A stretch of DNA of 64,000 nucleotides from JBBRVW01 sp038246545 (lineage in GTDB: Bacteria; Actinomycetota; Actinomycetes; JACCUZ01), in the NCBI GenBank assembly GCA_038246545.1, contig JBBRVW010000029.1, positions 1 through 64,000 on the forward strand. Reading direction: 5' to 3'. Shown piece after piece: positions 1 to 7,794 of the stretch. Position 1 is the stretch's first letter. Each line of letters starts with the position of its first letter. A program made the position numbers and the translations under genes. The notes beneath the pieces are model-generated. The model saw only the letters and a list, made by a program, of their open reading frames with translations, did not search any database and was not told the origin of the DNA.

Positions 1-1
1 G

Positions 2-238
2 GCAGCAGTGTGTGATCTGGACCACCGCGATCCCTACCCGAGAGGCCCGACCTCGGCGGGCAACCTCGACCCGCAGTGCCGCAGCCACCACACCGTGAAG
101 ACCCACACCGACACGGAGGTCGAAAGCGACGGCGCCGGCGGCCTGAACATGACACTGCCCTCCGGCCGCGGTTACCACCGCCCCGCCGACCCCGTGCTGA
201 CCGAGGTCGATGCCGTTCTCGACGTCCCGCCGTTCTGA
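2..238 (+). CDS. HNH endonuclease / DUF222-type protein, C-terminal end (5' truncated by window)
   Basis: Only the last 78 codons are present and the reading frame is open to the left edge, so the start lies outside the window. The visible part carries CDLDHRDPYPRGPTSAGN and then CRSHHTVKT, the His...Asn...His arrangement of the HNH nuclease fold. A short tail PSGRGYHRPADPVL follows, as is typical of the actinobacterial DUF222 (13E12 repeat) family. Members are multicopy in many actinobacteria and mostly have no assigned role. The N-terminal DUF222 part cannot be seen, so family membership rests on the HNH end alone. Confidence 0.75.
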   Translation, partial: AAVCDLDHRDPYPRGPTSAGNLDPQCRSHHTVKTHTDTEVESDGAGGLNMTLPSGRGYHRPADPVLTEVDAVLDVPPF

Positions 239-328
239 GAACGTGTGCTCCTGTCGCCCGACAGCGTGGAGCGAACACGTCACGATTGATGTGCGCCTCG
301 CGTCAGGTACGTGCGGGTTCAGCGGCAC

Positions 329-703
329 TCACGTGAGCGCTTCGGGCGTGACGAGACAGAACGGATGCCCCACCGGGTCGGCGTAGACCCGGTAGCCGAT
401 GGGCTTGTCCGAGCCTTCCAGGAGCCTGGCCCCGAGACTGAGCACCCCCTCCTGTGCGATGTCCAGATCGCTGACCAGGACGTCGATGTGCATCTGCTGC
501 GGGGATGCAGACGACGGCCACTCGGGCGCCTTATAGTCGGTCACCTGCTGGAGGGCGATGCGTGGAAGCTGGGCCGAATCCCCCAACGTCACCCACTCGT
601 CACTGTCTTCGACGCGTGCCAGCCCCATGAGCCCCTGATAGAACGGGGCGAGGGCTTGTGGTGCTGGGCAGTCGATGACGAGACAGCTGAGGGTTCCGAT
701 CAT
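329..703 (-). CDS. VOC (glyoxalase/bleomycin-resistance) family protein
   Basis: A 124-residue single-domain protein of the vicinal oxygen chelate superfamily. The N-terminus IGTLSCLVIDCPAPQALAPF and the C-terminal YADPVGHPFCLV are the usual first and last strands of such a beta-alpha-beta-beta-beta module. The length fits one full domain made of two half repeats. Possible metal ligands are the His in QQMHIDVLV and an acidic residue near the end, but the substrate cannot be told. Many stand-alone actinobacterial members of this size are uncharacterised dioxygenase- or isomerase-like proteins. It is divergent from the methyltransferase at 785. Confidence 0.85.
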   Translation of the reverse strand: MIGTLSCLVIDCPAPQALAPFYQGLMGLARVEDSDEWVTLGDSAQLPRIALQQVTDYKAPEWPSSASPQQMHIDVLVSDLDIAQEGVLSLGARLLEGSDKPIGYRVYADPVGHPFCLVTPEALT

Positions 704-784
704 GAGCGAACCCTCGCACGTCCCGGGCCGTGTGCTCGGCGCCGCCGGAGCGCCCCCCGTACTGCCGAGTCAGGAGAGCCGCCG

Positions 785-1423
785 ATGACAGGTCGGGGTG
801 CGGGACCGACACCGCAGAGCGTCGTGCGCGCGGGGTACGACGCGATCGGCGAGCGCTACCACGGGTGGTCGCACACGACCCCGACCCGACTGCGGATGGT
901 CGACCTCGTGCTCGGAGCGCTGCAGCCCGGCAGCGTCGTGGTCGACCTCGGCTGCGGCCCGGGCGACCCGGCGACCCGGCGGCTGTGCGAGGCAGGCCAC
1001 CACGTCCTCGGCGTCGACCTGTCCGGGGAGCAGCTCGCGATCGCCCGACGACTCGCGCCGGGGGCCACCCTGGTGCAGGCCGACGTCGCGGAGTTCGCCC
1101 TGGCGTCGGAGTCGGTCGACGCCGTGGTGTCCTTCTACGCCACCGGACACCTCCCGGCGGCCGCGCACGGCCCGTTCTACGCTGCGGTCGCCGGCTGGCT
1201 CCGGCCGGGGGGACTGCTCCTCACCAGTGCGCCGCTGAGCATCGGCGACGACGCCGACGACGACTGGCTGGGGGTGCCGATGTTCTTCGGCGGCGTCGGC
1301 GTCGAGGCGACCCTCGCGGCGGTCGAGGACGCCCGGCTGGTCGTCGACTCGGCCGAGGTCGTCGTCGAGGACGAGTCCGGCGGCGAGCGGTTCCTCTGGG
1401 TCGTTGCGCGCAGGCCGCGATGA
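785..1423 (+). CDS. class I SAM-dependent methyltransferase
   Basis: A 212-residue methyltransferase with the SAM-binding motif I VVDLGCGPGDPA near residue 50, the motif II region GVDLSGEQLAIAR, and post-motif LRPGGLLLTSAP. The ATG at 785 is preceded by CAGGAGAGC, a fair ribosome binding site, and starts just before the family-typical VRAGYDAIGERY. A much longer upstream extension in the same frame runs antisense to the VOC gene and is not credible. The gene ends in ATGA, overlapping the start of a GNAT remnant. The substrate is unknown. Confidence 0.88.
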   Translation: MTGRGAGPTPQSVVRAGYDAIGERYHGWSHTTPTRLRMVDLVLGALQPGSVVVDLGCGPGDPATRRLCEAGHHVLGVDLSGEQLAIARRLAPGATLVQADVAEFALASESVDAVVSFYATGHLPAAAHGPFYAAVAGWLRPGGLLLTSAPLSIGDDADDDWLGVPMFFGGVGVEATLAAVEDARLVVDSAEVVVEDESGGERFLWVVARRPR

Positions 1424-1488
1424 GGCGGCCGGAGGTCGTGCTGACCACCCGGCGGCTGCGACTGCGAGCGGCCATGCTGCCGGGATGA
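1420..1488 (+). pseudogene. N-terminal stub of a GNAT acetyltransferase
   Basis: A 22-codon frame starts with the ATG of the ATGA overlap at the end of the methyltransferase. It reads MRRPEVVLTTRRLRLRAAML and then stops. The segment VVLTTRRLRLRA is the standard first beta strand of RimJ/RimL-like GNAT acetyltransferases (consensus near L-T-E-R-L-x-L-R). The stop falls where the rest of a roughly 170-residue domain should begin, and YjbR starts 4 bases before that stop. I read it as the leftover of a deleted acetyltransferase gene that once followed the methyltransferase. A chance match over 12 residues is possible. Confidence 0.5.
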
Positions 1489-1862
1489 CCAGGCGAACCC
1501 CGCTGGACCGGGTCCGCGCCGTCTGCCTCGCACTGCCCGAGGTGAGCGAGCGGCCGAGCCACGGGACACCGACCTTCTTCGTGCGCGACAAGGCGTCCTT
1601 CGTGATGTTCTGGGACGACCACCATGGCGATGGCCGGCTCGCCCTGTGGTGCGCGGCACCGCCGGGCGCGCAGGGGGAGATGGTGCGCGAGAGCCCCGAA
1701 CGGTTCTTCCGTCCGCCGTACGTCGGGCACCGCGGCTGGATCGGGGTGCGGGTGGATGGCCGGCCGGACTGGGCCGAGGTGCGGGCGGTCTGCGTCGAGG
1801 CGTACCGCACCGTCGCCCCGAAGCGGCTGGTGGTTCAGCTCGACGCCGCCGCGGAACAGTAG
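1485..1862 (+). CDS. MmcQ/YjbR family DNA-binding-like protein
   Basis: A 125-residue protein of the MmcQ/YjbR fold. It has RVRAVCLALPEVSERPSHGTP at the N-terminus, a central sheet with TFFVRDKASFVMFW and LALWCAAPPG, then FFRPPYVGHRGWIGVRVD and a final helix. YjbR proteins have a fold like the CyaY/DNA-binding double-wing proteins, but their function is not established. The ATG at 1485 overlaps the stop of the acetyltransferase stub by 4 bases (ATGA), which suggests translational coupling with whatever gene stood there before. A second, more divergent YjbR protein is encoded at 27606-27959. Confidence 0.85.
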   Translation: MTRRTPLDRVRAVCLALPEVSERPSHGTPTFFVRDKASFVMFWDDHHGDGRLALWCAAPPGAQGEMVRESPERFFRPPYVGHRGWIGVRVDGRPDWAEVRAVCVEAYRTVAPKRLVVQLDAAAEQ

Positions 1863-1865
1863 GTT
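1860..1865 (+). promoter_or_regulatory. TAGGTT -10-like hexamer, leaderless start at 1872
   Basis: TAGGTT lies exactly 6 bases before the ATG at 1872, so a transcript starting 7 bases after the hexamer would begin at the start codon. No ribosome binding site is visible there. It belongs to a set of similarly placed hexamers in this window. No clear -35 element is seen. Confidence 0.45.
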
Positions 1866-1871
1866 CCGGGC

Positions 1872-2636
1872 ATGTCCTTCGACGTCGGGGCCGACGCGTA
1901 CGGCCGGTTCATGGGCCGCTGGTCCGAGCCGCTCTCCGGCCGGCTCGCCGACCTGTCGGGCGCGGCCCGCGGGCAGCACGTGCTGGACGTCGGCTGCGGC
2001 CCGGGAGCGCTCAGCGCTGAGCTGGTCCACCGGGTGGGTGCCGACCACGTCCGGGCCGTCGATCCCTCGGGACCGTTCGTCGCGGCGGCCCGCAGCCGGC
2101 TGCCCGGCGTCGACGTACGCCGAGCCGCAGCCGAGGACCTGCCGTTCGACGACTGCACCTTCGACGCGTCGCTGGCCCAGCTGGTGGTGCACTTCATGGC
2201 CGATCCCTTGGCCGGGCTGCGGGAGATGGCCCGGGTGACGCGTCCCGGCGGGGCAGTCGTGGTCTGCGTCTGGGACTACGCCGGTGAGCGGGCGCCCCTG
2301 TCGACGTTCTGGCGGGCCGCCCGCGAGCTCGACTCCACCGCCCCCGGTGAGGCGGACCTGGCCGGCGCCCGCGAGGGACACCTGCGCGAGCTCGTGGTGG
2401 CGGCCGGGCTGGTCGACGTCGAGGAGTCGGTGCTGACCGTCCGGGCGCGGTTCGCCACCCTCGACGACTGGTGGGAGCCCTACACCTTGGGTGTCGGTCC
2501 GGCCGGTGACCACGTCGGGCACCTGTCCGACGACGACCGGGCCGACCTGAGAGCCCGGTGCGCCAGGCTGCTCCCGCCGGCGCCGTTCGAGCTCGCGGCG
2601 AGCGCCTGGGCCGTGCGGGCGACGGTCGCTCCCTAG
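1872..2636 (+). CDS. class I SAM-dependent methyltransferase
   Basis: A 254-residue methyltransferase of the UbiE/Methyltransf_11 type. Motif I is VLDVGCGPGALSAEL (about residue 38), then AVDPSGPFVAAAR, AAAEDLPFDD for the acidic motif, and MARVTRPGGAVVVCVWDY. The C-terminal third (DDWWEPYTLGVGPAG) resembles small-molecule methyltransferases whose target is not predictable. The start is chosen from a TAGGTT hexamer 6 bases upstream, which suggests a leaderless message. The stop TAG shares the palindromic CTAG with the stop of the convergent EamA gene. Confidence 0.88.
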   Translation: MSFDVGADAYGRFMGRWSEPLSGRLADLSGAARGQHVLDVGCGPGALSAELVHRVGADHVRAVDPSGPFVAAARSRLPGVDVRRAAAEDLPFDDCTFDASLAQLVVHFMADPLAGLREMARVTRPGGAVVVCVWDYAGERAPLSTFWRAARELDSTAPGEADLAGAREGHLRELVVAAGLVDVEESVLTVRARFATLDDWWEPYTLGVGPAGDHVGHLSDDDRADLRARCARLLPPAPFELAASAWAVRATVAP

Positions 2637-3514
2637 TCGATCGGGGTCGGCGGCTGGTCCGCGCGCCGACCCAGGGTGACGCCGACACTCGCCAGGCTCA
2701 CGAGCGACAGCGCGACCAGCTCGCGGTGGCCCAGCCGCTGGTCCAGCACCAGCAGACCTGCGATCGCAGCCGCCCCGGGCTCGAGGCTCATCAGCACCCC
2801 GAACACCCGGGTCGGCAGCTGGCGCAGCGCCGTCAGCTCCAGCGCGTAGGGCACGACCGACGACAGCAGTGCGACTGCGAGCCCGATCAGAAGGGCCCAG
2901 CCGTCGACCACCGCGTGCGCGGCGCCCGCGGCGCCGAACGGCAGCGCGAGCAGCGTGGAGACGCAGAGGGCGATTGCCAGACCCTGGACTCCGGGGAGCA
3001 CCTGCCCGACGCGGGCGCTGGCCAGGATGTAGCCGCCCCAGAACAGGCCCGCCAGCAGTGCCAGCGCCAGGCCGGCGAGCGGTGTGGCCCCGGTGTCCCG
3101 GAGGCCGAGGATCACGACACCGGCGCCGGCGAGCACCACCCACAACAGGTCGGCCGCACGGCGGGTCTGGGCCAGCGCGACGAGCAACGGGCCGAGGAAC
3201 TCCACCGTCACCGCGACACCGAGCGGCACCTCCCGGATCGCCAGGTAGAACACCAGGTTCATCGCGCCCATGGTCAGACCGAGCACGACCGCCGCCGTCC
3301 ACTGGGCGCGGTCCCACCGCCGTAGCGCGGGCCGGGTCACCGCCATGAGCAGGGCGGCCGCGAACCCGAGCCGCAGCAAGGTCACCCCGGCCGACCCGGT
3401 GACGTCGAAGACTGTGCGGGCCACCGCGCTACCGGTCTGCACCGACGCGATCGACACGAGCACCAGTGCGGGAGCCGGTACCCGTTCGGCGAGGGACGCC
3501 CCGGCGCTGGACAC
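2633..3514 (-). CDS. EamA-family exporter (RhtA-like drug/metabolite transporter)
   Basis: A 293-residue inner-membrane protein with about ten hydrophobic segments and two EamA repeats (roughly residues 15-140 and 150-285). The first repeat has LRLGFAAALLMAVTRP and LGVAVTVEFLGPLLVAL. The second has SSVVPYALELTALRQLPTRV followed by SLEPGAAAIAGLLVL. The ELTALRQLPTRVFGVLMSLEP segment is characteristic of RhtA-like threonine/homoserine exporters, so efflux of an amino acid or analogue is likely, but the cargo is not proven. It starts with GTG, 6 bases after a TAGGGT hexamer. It converges on the methyltransferase, sharing CTAG as both stop codons. Confidence 0.87.
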   Translation of the reverse strand: MSSAGASLAERVPAPALVLVSIASVQTGSAVARTVFDVTGSAGVTLLRLGFAAALLMAVTRPALRRWDRAQWTAAVVLGLTMGAMNLVFYLAIREVPLGVAVTVEFLGPLLVALAQTRRAADLLWVVLAGAGVVILGLRDTGATPLAGLALALLAGLFWGGYILASARVGQVLPGVQGLAIALCVSTLLALPFGAAGAAHAVVDGWALLIGLAVALLSSVVPYALELTALRQLPTRVFGVLMSLEPGAAAIAGLLVLDQRLGHRELVALSLVSLASVGVTLGRRADQPPTPID

Positions 3515-3520
3515 CAGGCG

Positions 3521-3526
3521 ACCCTA
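3521..3526 (-). promoter_or_regulatory. TAGGGT -10-like hexamer, leaderless start at 3514
   Basis: On the minus strand TAGGGT is followed by 6 bases (CGCCTG) and then the GTG start of the EamA gene. No Shine-Dalgarno sequence fits in this space, so a leaderless transcript is the simplest reading. No good -35 is visible. Confidence 0.45.
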
Positions 3527-3586
3527 GACGCCGGCCCCCGGTAGGTTGCGCCAGGTCGGACCGACGAGCCGGGAGGAGGGTCCGCC

Positions 3587-3949
3587 ATGGCGGTGCGCGC
3601 GATCCGGGGTGCCACACAGCTCGACGAGGACGACCGCGACCACCTGCTGGCCTCGGTCGACGAGCTGATCCGCGCGCTGCTCTCGGAGAACGGGCTCGAG
3701 CACGACGACCTCGTGTCGATGCTGTTCACGGCCACGCCCGACCTGCACAGCGAGTTCCCGGCCCTGGCGGCCCGGCAGCTCGGCATCGGGGACGTGCCCC
3801 TGCTCTGCGCCCAGGAGATCGACGTGGCCGGCGCGATGCCTCGCGTGATCCGGGTGATGGTGACCGTCGAGACCGACCGCTCGAAGTCCGAGGTCCGCCA
3901 CGTCTACCTGCGCGGTGCGGTGGCGCTGCGTCGCGACCTCGCCCAGTGA
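3587..3949 (+). CDS. aroH: chorismate mutase, AroH type
   Basis: A monofunctional AroH-class (Bacillus-type) chorismate mutase of 120 residues that converts chorismate to prephenate in phenylalanine/tyrosine synthesis. Residues matching the Bacillus subtilis active site can be placed: Arg7 (RAIRGAT), Arg63, Cys74 and Glu77 (LLCAQEIDV), Arg89 and Tyr107 (VYLRG), each within one position of the known numbering. The start ATG follows GGAGGAGGG with good spacing. The stop overlaps the GTG of tyrA (GTGA), so the enzyme is coupled to the next step of the pathway. Confidence 0.95.
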   Translation: MAVRAIRGATQLDEDDRDHLLASVDELIRALLSENGLEHDDLVSMLFTATPDLHSEFPALAARQLGIGDVPLLCAQEIDVAGAMPRVIRVMVTVETDRSKSEVRHVYLRGAVALRRDLAQ

Positions 3950-5055
3950 CCGGCACCGGCGACGACGCCCCGGCGCTGCGGACCTGCCTGGTGGTCGGCT
4001 CCGGCCTGATCGGGACCTCGGTCGCCCTCGCGCTGAGCCGCCAGGGTGTGCGCGTGCACCTCACGGACCGCGACCCGCGCGCAGCCCGTCAGGCGGCCGA
4101 CCTCGGCGCCGGGACGGTGGATCCGCCGGCGGTCCAGGTCGACCTCGCGGTCGTCGCGGTGAGTCCGTCGGCAACCGCCGAGGTCGTCAGTGGCCTGCTC
4201 GCCGGGAACGTCGCCGCGACCGTCGTGGACACCTGCGGGGTGAAGGACCGCGTCCTGCGCGAGGTAGCAGCCACGGTCGGGGCCGCCCCGCACTTCGTCG
4301 GCACCCATCCGATGGCCGGCCGGGAGAAGTCCGGCCCGCTCGCCGCGCGTGCCGACCTGTTCGAGGGCCGTCCGTGGGCCGTGTCACCGCGCGGGGCCGA
4401 CGAACGGTCCCTCGCTCGGGTCGCGCTGCTGCTCGACCTGTGCGGCGCCGTGCGGGTGGACATGGAGCCCGCGGACCACGACGCCGCGGTGGCGCTGGTC
4501 TCGCACGTGCCACAGGTCGCCGCCTCGCTGGTCGCCGCCCGGCTCGCCGAGGGCGACGACTCGGCACTGGCGCTCACCGGCCAGGGGCTGCGCGACGTCA
4601 CCCGGGTCGCGGCGTCCGACCCCGACCTCTGGGTCGACGTCCTGGTCGCCAACGCGGGGCCGGTCGCCCGGGTCCTGACCGAGCTGCGGCAGGACGTCGA
4701 TGCCGTCGTGCACGCGCTCCAGGAGGTCGACGACGACGTCGAGTGGGCCCGCACGTCCCTGCGCGAGGTGCTGGTGCGTGGCAACGCCGGCCGAGCCCGG
4801 TTGCCCGGCAAGCACGGTGGCCGGCCCACGCCGTACGCCGTGGTGCCGGTGGTGCTCCCGGACCGTCCCGGCCAGCTGGGCCGGCTCTTCGCCGACGTCG
4901 GCGGTGCGGGCGTGAACATCGAGGACATCCGGATCGAGCACTCGCCCGGCCAGCCGGTCGGCCTGGTCGAGCTCGCGGTCGCTCCGGGCGCCCAGGAGGC
5001 TCTGGTCGCGGCGCTGGACGCGCTCGGGTGGGTCGTGCACGCCGAAGGCACGTAG
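3946..5055 (+). CDS. tyrA: prephenate dehydrogenase with C-terminal ACT-like domain
   Basis: A 369-residue enzyme that oxidatively decarboxylates prephenate to 4-hydroxyphenylpyruvate with NAD(P), the tyrosine branch. The Rossmann motif is VVGSGLIGTSVALAL (residues 16-30), with VDTCGVKD at 94-101 and the family signature GTHPMAGREKSG at 119-130. An alpha-helical dimerisation part follows. Residues from about 298 (PDRPGQLGRLF...NIEDIRIEH) read as an ACT regulatory domain, so feedback inhibition by tyrosine is likely. The GTG start overlaps the aroH stop. The aroH-tyrA-cmk-der order is common in actinobacteria. Confidence 0.94.
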   Translation: MTGTGDDAPALRTCLVVGSGLIGTSVALALSRQGVRVHLTDRDPRAARQAADLGAGTVDPPAVQVDLAVVAVSPSATAEVVSGLLAGNVAATVVDTCGVKDRVLREVAATVGAAPHFVGTHPMAGREKSGPLAARADLFEGRPWAVSPRGADERSLARVALLLDLCGAVRVDMEPADHDAAVALVSHVPQVAASLVAARLAEGDDSALALTGQGLRDVTRVAASDPDLWVDVLVANAGPVARVLTELRQDVDAVVHALQEVDDDVEWARTSLREVLVRGNAGRARLPGKHGGRPTPYAVVPVVLPDRPGQLGRLFADVGGAGVNIEDIRIEHSPGQPVGLVELAVAPGAQEALVAALDALGWVVHAEGT

Positions 5056-5104
5056 ACTCCCGGGGTTCCCCGCCTTCTTCTCCAGCTGTCTCCGAGGTCT
5101 CTGC

Positions 5105-5788
5105 ATGCCCGCGCCCAGCCAGCTCGTCGTCGCTGTCGACGGCCCCTCCGGGTCGGGCAAGTCCAGCGTCTGTCGGGAGGTCGCCCGTCGACTCGGTCTG
5201 CGCTACCTCGACACCGGCGCGATGTACCGCGCGCTCACCTGGTGGGTCCTGGACAAGGGTGCCGACCTCGACGACGCCGACACGGTCGCCCGGATGGCGC
5301 GCGAGCTGCCGCTCGACCTCGGCACCAGCCCCGACAGCACGCTGCTCACCGTCGGGGGCAGCGACGTCAGCGCTGCGGTCCGGGAGCCCCGCATCTCGGC
5401 GGCCGTGAGCGCGGTCGCGACCAACCTCGGTGTCCGCGAGGAGCTGGTGCGCCGGCAGCGCGTGATCGCGAACGACGGCGGCGGCATCGTCGTCGAGGGT
5501 CGCGACATCACCACCGTCGTGGCGCCGGACGCCGACGTGCGGGTACTGCTCACGGCCTCGGAGCAGGCCCGCCTCGCCCGTCGTGCCCTCGAGGTGCACG
5601 GCAGCGACGACGACGAGTCGATCGCCGCCACGCGCGACCACGTGCTGCGCCGTGACGCGCAGGACTCCACCGTGGCCGACTTCCTCGAGGCCGGCGAGGG
5701 CGTCATCGTCGTCGACTCCTCGGACCTGACCTTCGAGGAGACCGTTCAGGCGCTCCTCGACCTCGTGACAGCGGTGCACCGTGACTGA
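5105..5788 (+). CDS. cmk: (d)CMP kinase
   Basis: Cytidylate kinase of 227 residues, phosphorylating CMP and dCMP with ATP in the cytoplasm. The P-loop GPSGSGKSS is at residues 13-21, the nucleotide-monophosphate signature YLDTGAMYRALT begins near 34, and REPRISAAVSAVA and VVEGRDITTVV follow. The segment Q-A-R-L-A-R-R-A belongs to the LID. The start ATG lies 50 bases after tyrA, preceded by TCCGAGG. The 3' end overlaps the GTG start of der by 8 bases. Length and motifs are standard for the family. Confidence 0.95.
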   Translation: MPAPSQLVVAVDGPSGSGKSSVCREVARRLGLRYLDTGAMYRALTWWVLDKGADLDDADTVARMARELPLDLGTSPDSTLLTVGGSDVSAAVREPRISAAVSAVATNLGVREELVRRQRVIANDGGGIVVEGRDITTVVAPDADVRVLLTASEQARLARRALEVHGSDDDESIAATRDHVLRRDAQDSTVADFLEAGEGVIVVDSSDLTFEETVQALLDLVTAVHRD

Positions 5789-7154
5789 CGACACGTTCGA
5801 CCCCGGCTACGTCGCCGCCGACGAGGACGAGGCCACCGGCCCGGTCCCGGTGCTGGCGGTCGTGGGCCGCCCCAACGTGGGGAAGTCCACCCTGGTCAAC
5901 CGCATCATCGGCCGCCGCGAGGCCGTCGTCGAGGACGTGCCCGGGGTGACGCGTGACCGGGTGCCCTACGACGCGACCTGGAACGGTCGGCGCTTCACCG
6001 TCGTCGACACCGGCGGCTGGGAGCACGACGCCAAGGGTCTGGCGGCGCAGGTCGCCGGCCAGGCCGAGGTCGCGATCTCGCTCGCCGACGCCGTGCTCTT
6101 CGTCGTCGACGCCACGGTCGGGCCGACCGACACCGACGAGGCCGTGGTGCGCGTCCTGCGTCGCGCCGGCAAGCCGGTCGTCCTGGTGGCCAACAAGGTC
6201 GACAACGCCAAGACCGAGGCCGACGCGGCCGAGCTGTGGTCGCTCGGCCTCGGCGAGCCCTACGCCGTCTCGGCCCTGCACGGCCGGGGAAGCGGCGAGA
6301 TGCTCGACGCCGTCCTCGCCGCCCTGCCGGAGACGCCCGCCGAGACCGACGACCTGGAGGCCGGACCGCGCCGGGTCGCGCTGCTGGGCAAGCCCAACGT
6401 CGGCAAGTCGTCGCTGCTCAACAAGCTGGCCGGCCAGGACCGGGTCGTCGTCGACGCCGTGGCCGGCACGACCCGCGACCCCGTCGACGAGATGATCGTG
6501 CTGGGCGACCGCGAGTGGCGGTTCGTCGACACGGCCGGCATCCGTCGGCGCGCGCACCAGGCCAGCGGCACCGACTACTACGCGACCCTGCGGACCCAGT
6601 CGGCGCTGGACCGGGCCGAGGTCGCCGTGGTGCTGGTCGACTCCAGCGAGACGCTGTCCGAGCAGGACACCCGGATCATCTCGATGGTCGTGGAGTCCGG
6701 CCGCGCGCTGGTCATCGCCTACAACAAGTGGGACCTGCTCGACGAGGAGCGCCGGTACTACCTGGAGCGCGAGATCGAGCGCGACCTGGTGCAGGTGCCG
6801 TGGGCGCCGCGGGTCAACATCTCGGCCCGCACCGGGCGGCACATGGAGCGGCTCGTACCAGCCCTGGACGTCGCCCTCGCCTCGTGGGAGTACCGGGTGC
6901 CCACCGGTCGGCTCAACGCCTTCCTGGGCGAGCTGGTCGCGGCCCACCCGCACCCGGTCCGGGGCGGCAAGCAGCCGCGGATCCTGTTCGCGACCCAGGC
7001 CGACGCACGGCCGCCGCGGTTCGTGCTCTTCACCTCCGGCTTCCTCGAGGCCGGCTACCGGCGGTTCGTCGAGCGCCGGCTGCGCGAGGAGTTCGGTTTC
7101 GAGGGAACGCCGATCCAGGTCAGCGTGAAGATGCGCGAGAAGCGCGGCCGTTGA
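5781..7154 (+). CDS. der: ribosome-assembly GTPase Der (EngA)
   Basis: A 457-residue double GTPase required for maturation of the 50S ribosomal subunit. There are two tandem G domains. The first has G1 GRPNVGKST at residues 29-37 and NKVD further on. The second has G1 GKPNVGKSS at 203-211, DTAGIRRR, and NKWD. The C-terminal KH-like domain ends in VSVKMREKRGR, basic as in all Der proteins. The GTG start sits inside the end of cmk (8-base overlap), giving tight coupling. About 20 acidic residues precede the first G domain, as often in actinobacteria. Confidence 0.96.
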   Translation: MTDDTFDPGYVAADEDEATGPVPVLAVVGRPNVGKSTLVNRIIGRREAVVEDVPGVTRDRVPYDATWNGRRFTVVDTGGWEHDAKGLAAQVAGQAEVAISLADAVLFVVDATVGPTDTDEAVVRVLRRAGKPVVLVANKVDNAKTEADAAELWSLGLGEPYAVSALHGRGSGEMLDAVLAALPETPAETDDLEAGPRRVALLGKPNVGKSSLLNKLAGQDRVVVDAVAGTTRDPVDEMIVLGDREWRFVDTAGIRRRAHQASGTDYYATLRTQSALDRAEVAVVLVDSSETLSEQDTRIISMVVESGRALVIAYNKWDLLDEERRYYLEREIERDLVQVPWAPRVNISARTGRHMERLVPALDVALASWEYRVPTGRLNAFLGELVAAHPHPVRGGKQPRILFATQADARPPRFVLFTSGFLEAGYRRFVERRLREEFGFEGTPIQVSVKMREKRGR

Positions 7155-7169
7155 CGGCCACCCCGTCCC

Positions 7170-7781
7170 CTAGCCGACGAGGATGACCGACACCCGGCCG
7201 TCGACCAGCGTGTCGAAGCCCGGCATCACCCGCACCCCGCCGAGGAAGCGCGAGACCTGGCGGGCCTGGCGGCGCTGCTCGGGGTCGAGCCAGTACACGG
7301 TCGTGGTGCTCACGTTGCCGCGGAAGTCCTCGACCCGGCCGATCTCCCAGCCGGCGTCCTCAAGTCGCGCCGCCACCTGCTCCGCCGTCCCGTTCGCCGC
7401 GGACTGGTTGAGCACGTCGACCTTCACCGGCGCCGGCGCCCCGGCGGTGGGGCTGGCCGGTGACGTCGTCCCGGTGTCCGAGGGCGTCGCGGCCCCCGGT
7501 GCCGACGAGCTGGTGGGAGCCGGTGCCGCGGACGTGGCGGCGTCGCCCGACGCCGCCGGTGTCGCGGTCGGGGTGCCGGACGAGCCCGGGGCCGCGGTGG
7601 TGACGTCGCCGTCCCCGCCCGGGTCCACCAGGGCCACGATCACCACGATCGCCGTCGCGATGCCGATGACCGCCGCCAGCTGGACGAGGAACAACCGGGC
7701 CAGCTCGGTCACCGGGCCGCGCTCGACGCGGCTCGGGGGAGGGCTCTGCTGGTCGGGGTGCACGTGGTGCGGGTCGCTCAC
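7170..7781 (-). CDS. membrane-anchored LytR C-terminal-domain protein
   Basis: A 203-residue protein with a cytoplasmic N-terminal stretch, one membrane helix (LVQLAAVIGIATAIVVIVAL, about residues 32-51), and a Pro/Ala/Ser/Thr-rich linker of about 70 residues. It ends in a LytR_C domain (VKVDVLNQSAANGTAEQVAARL onward, about residue 120 to the end). The domain occurs alone or at the end of LCP wall-polymer ligases, and the external location suggests a cell-wall role, but no enzymatic part is present. It starts with GTG. It is convergent with der. Confidence 0.8.
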   Translation of the reverse strand: MSDPHHVHPDQQSPPPSRVERGPVTELARLFLVQLAAVIGIATAIVVIVALVDPGGDGDVTTAAPGSSGTPTATPAASGDAATSAAPAPTSSSAPGAATPSDTGTTSPASPTAGAPAPVKVDVLNQSAANGTAEQVAARLEDAGWEIGRVEDFRGNVSTTTVYWLDPEQRRQARQVSRFLGGVRVMPGFDTLVDGRVSVILVG

Positions 7782-7794
7782 GCGGCCAATCCCA

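Noticed and set aside
307..340. GGGTTCAGCGGC resembling a tRNA T-arm near the left end
   Set aside because: No acceptor stem, anticodon arm or CCA-adjacent structure can be paired around it, and it overlaps the end of the VOC gene.
1221..3317. A 698-codon minus-strand frame across the YjbR and methyltransferase genes
   Set aside because: It crosses three genes with good motifs in other frames, is Arg/Pro/Gly-rich and has no recognisable domain. It is a shadow from high third-position GC.
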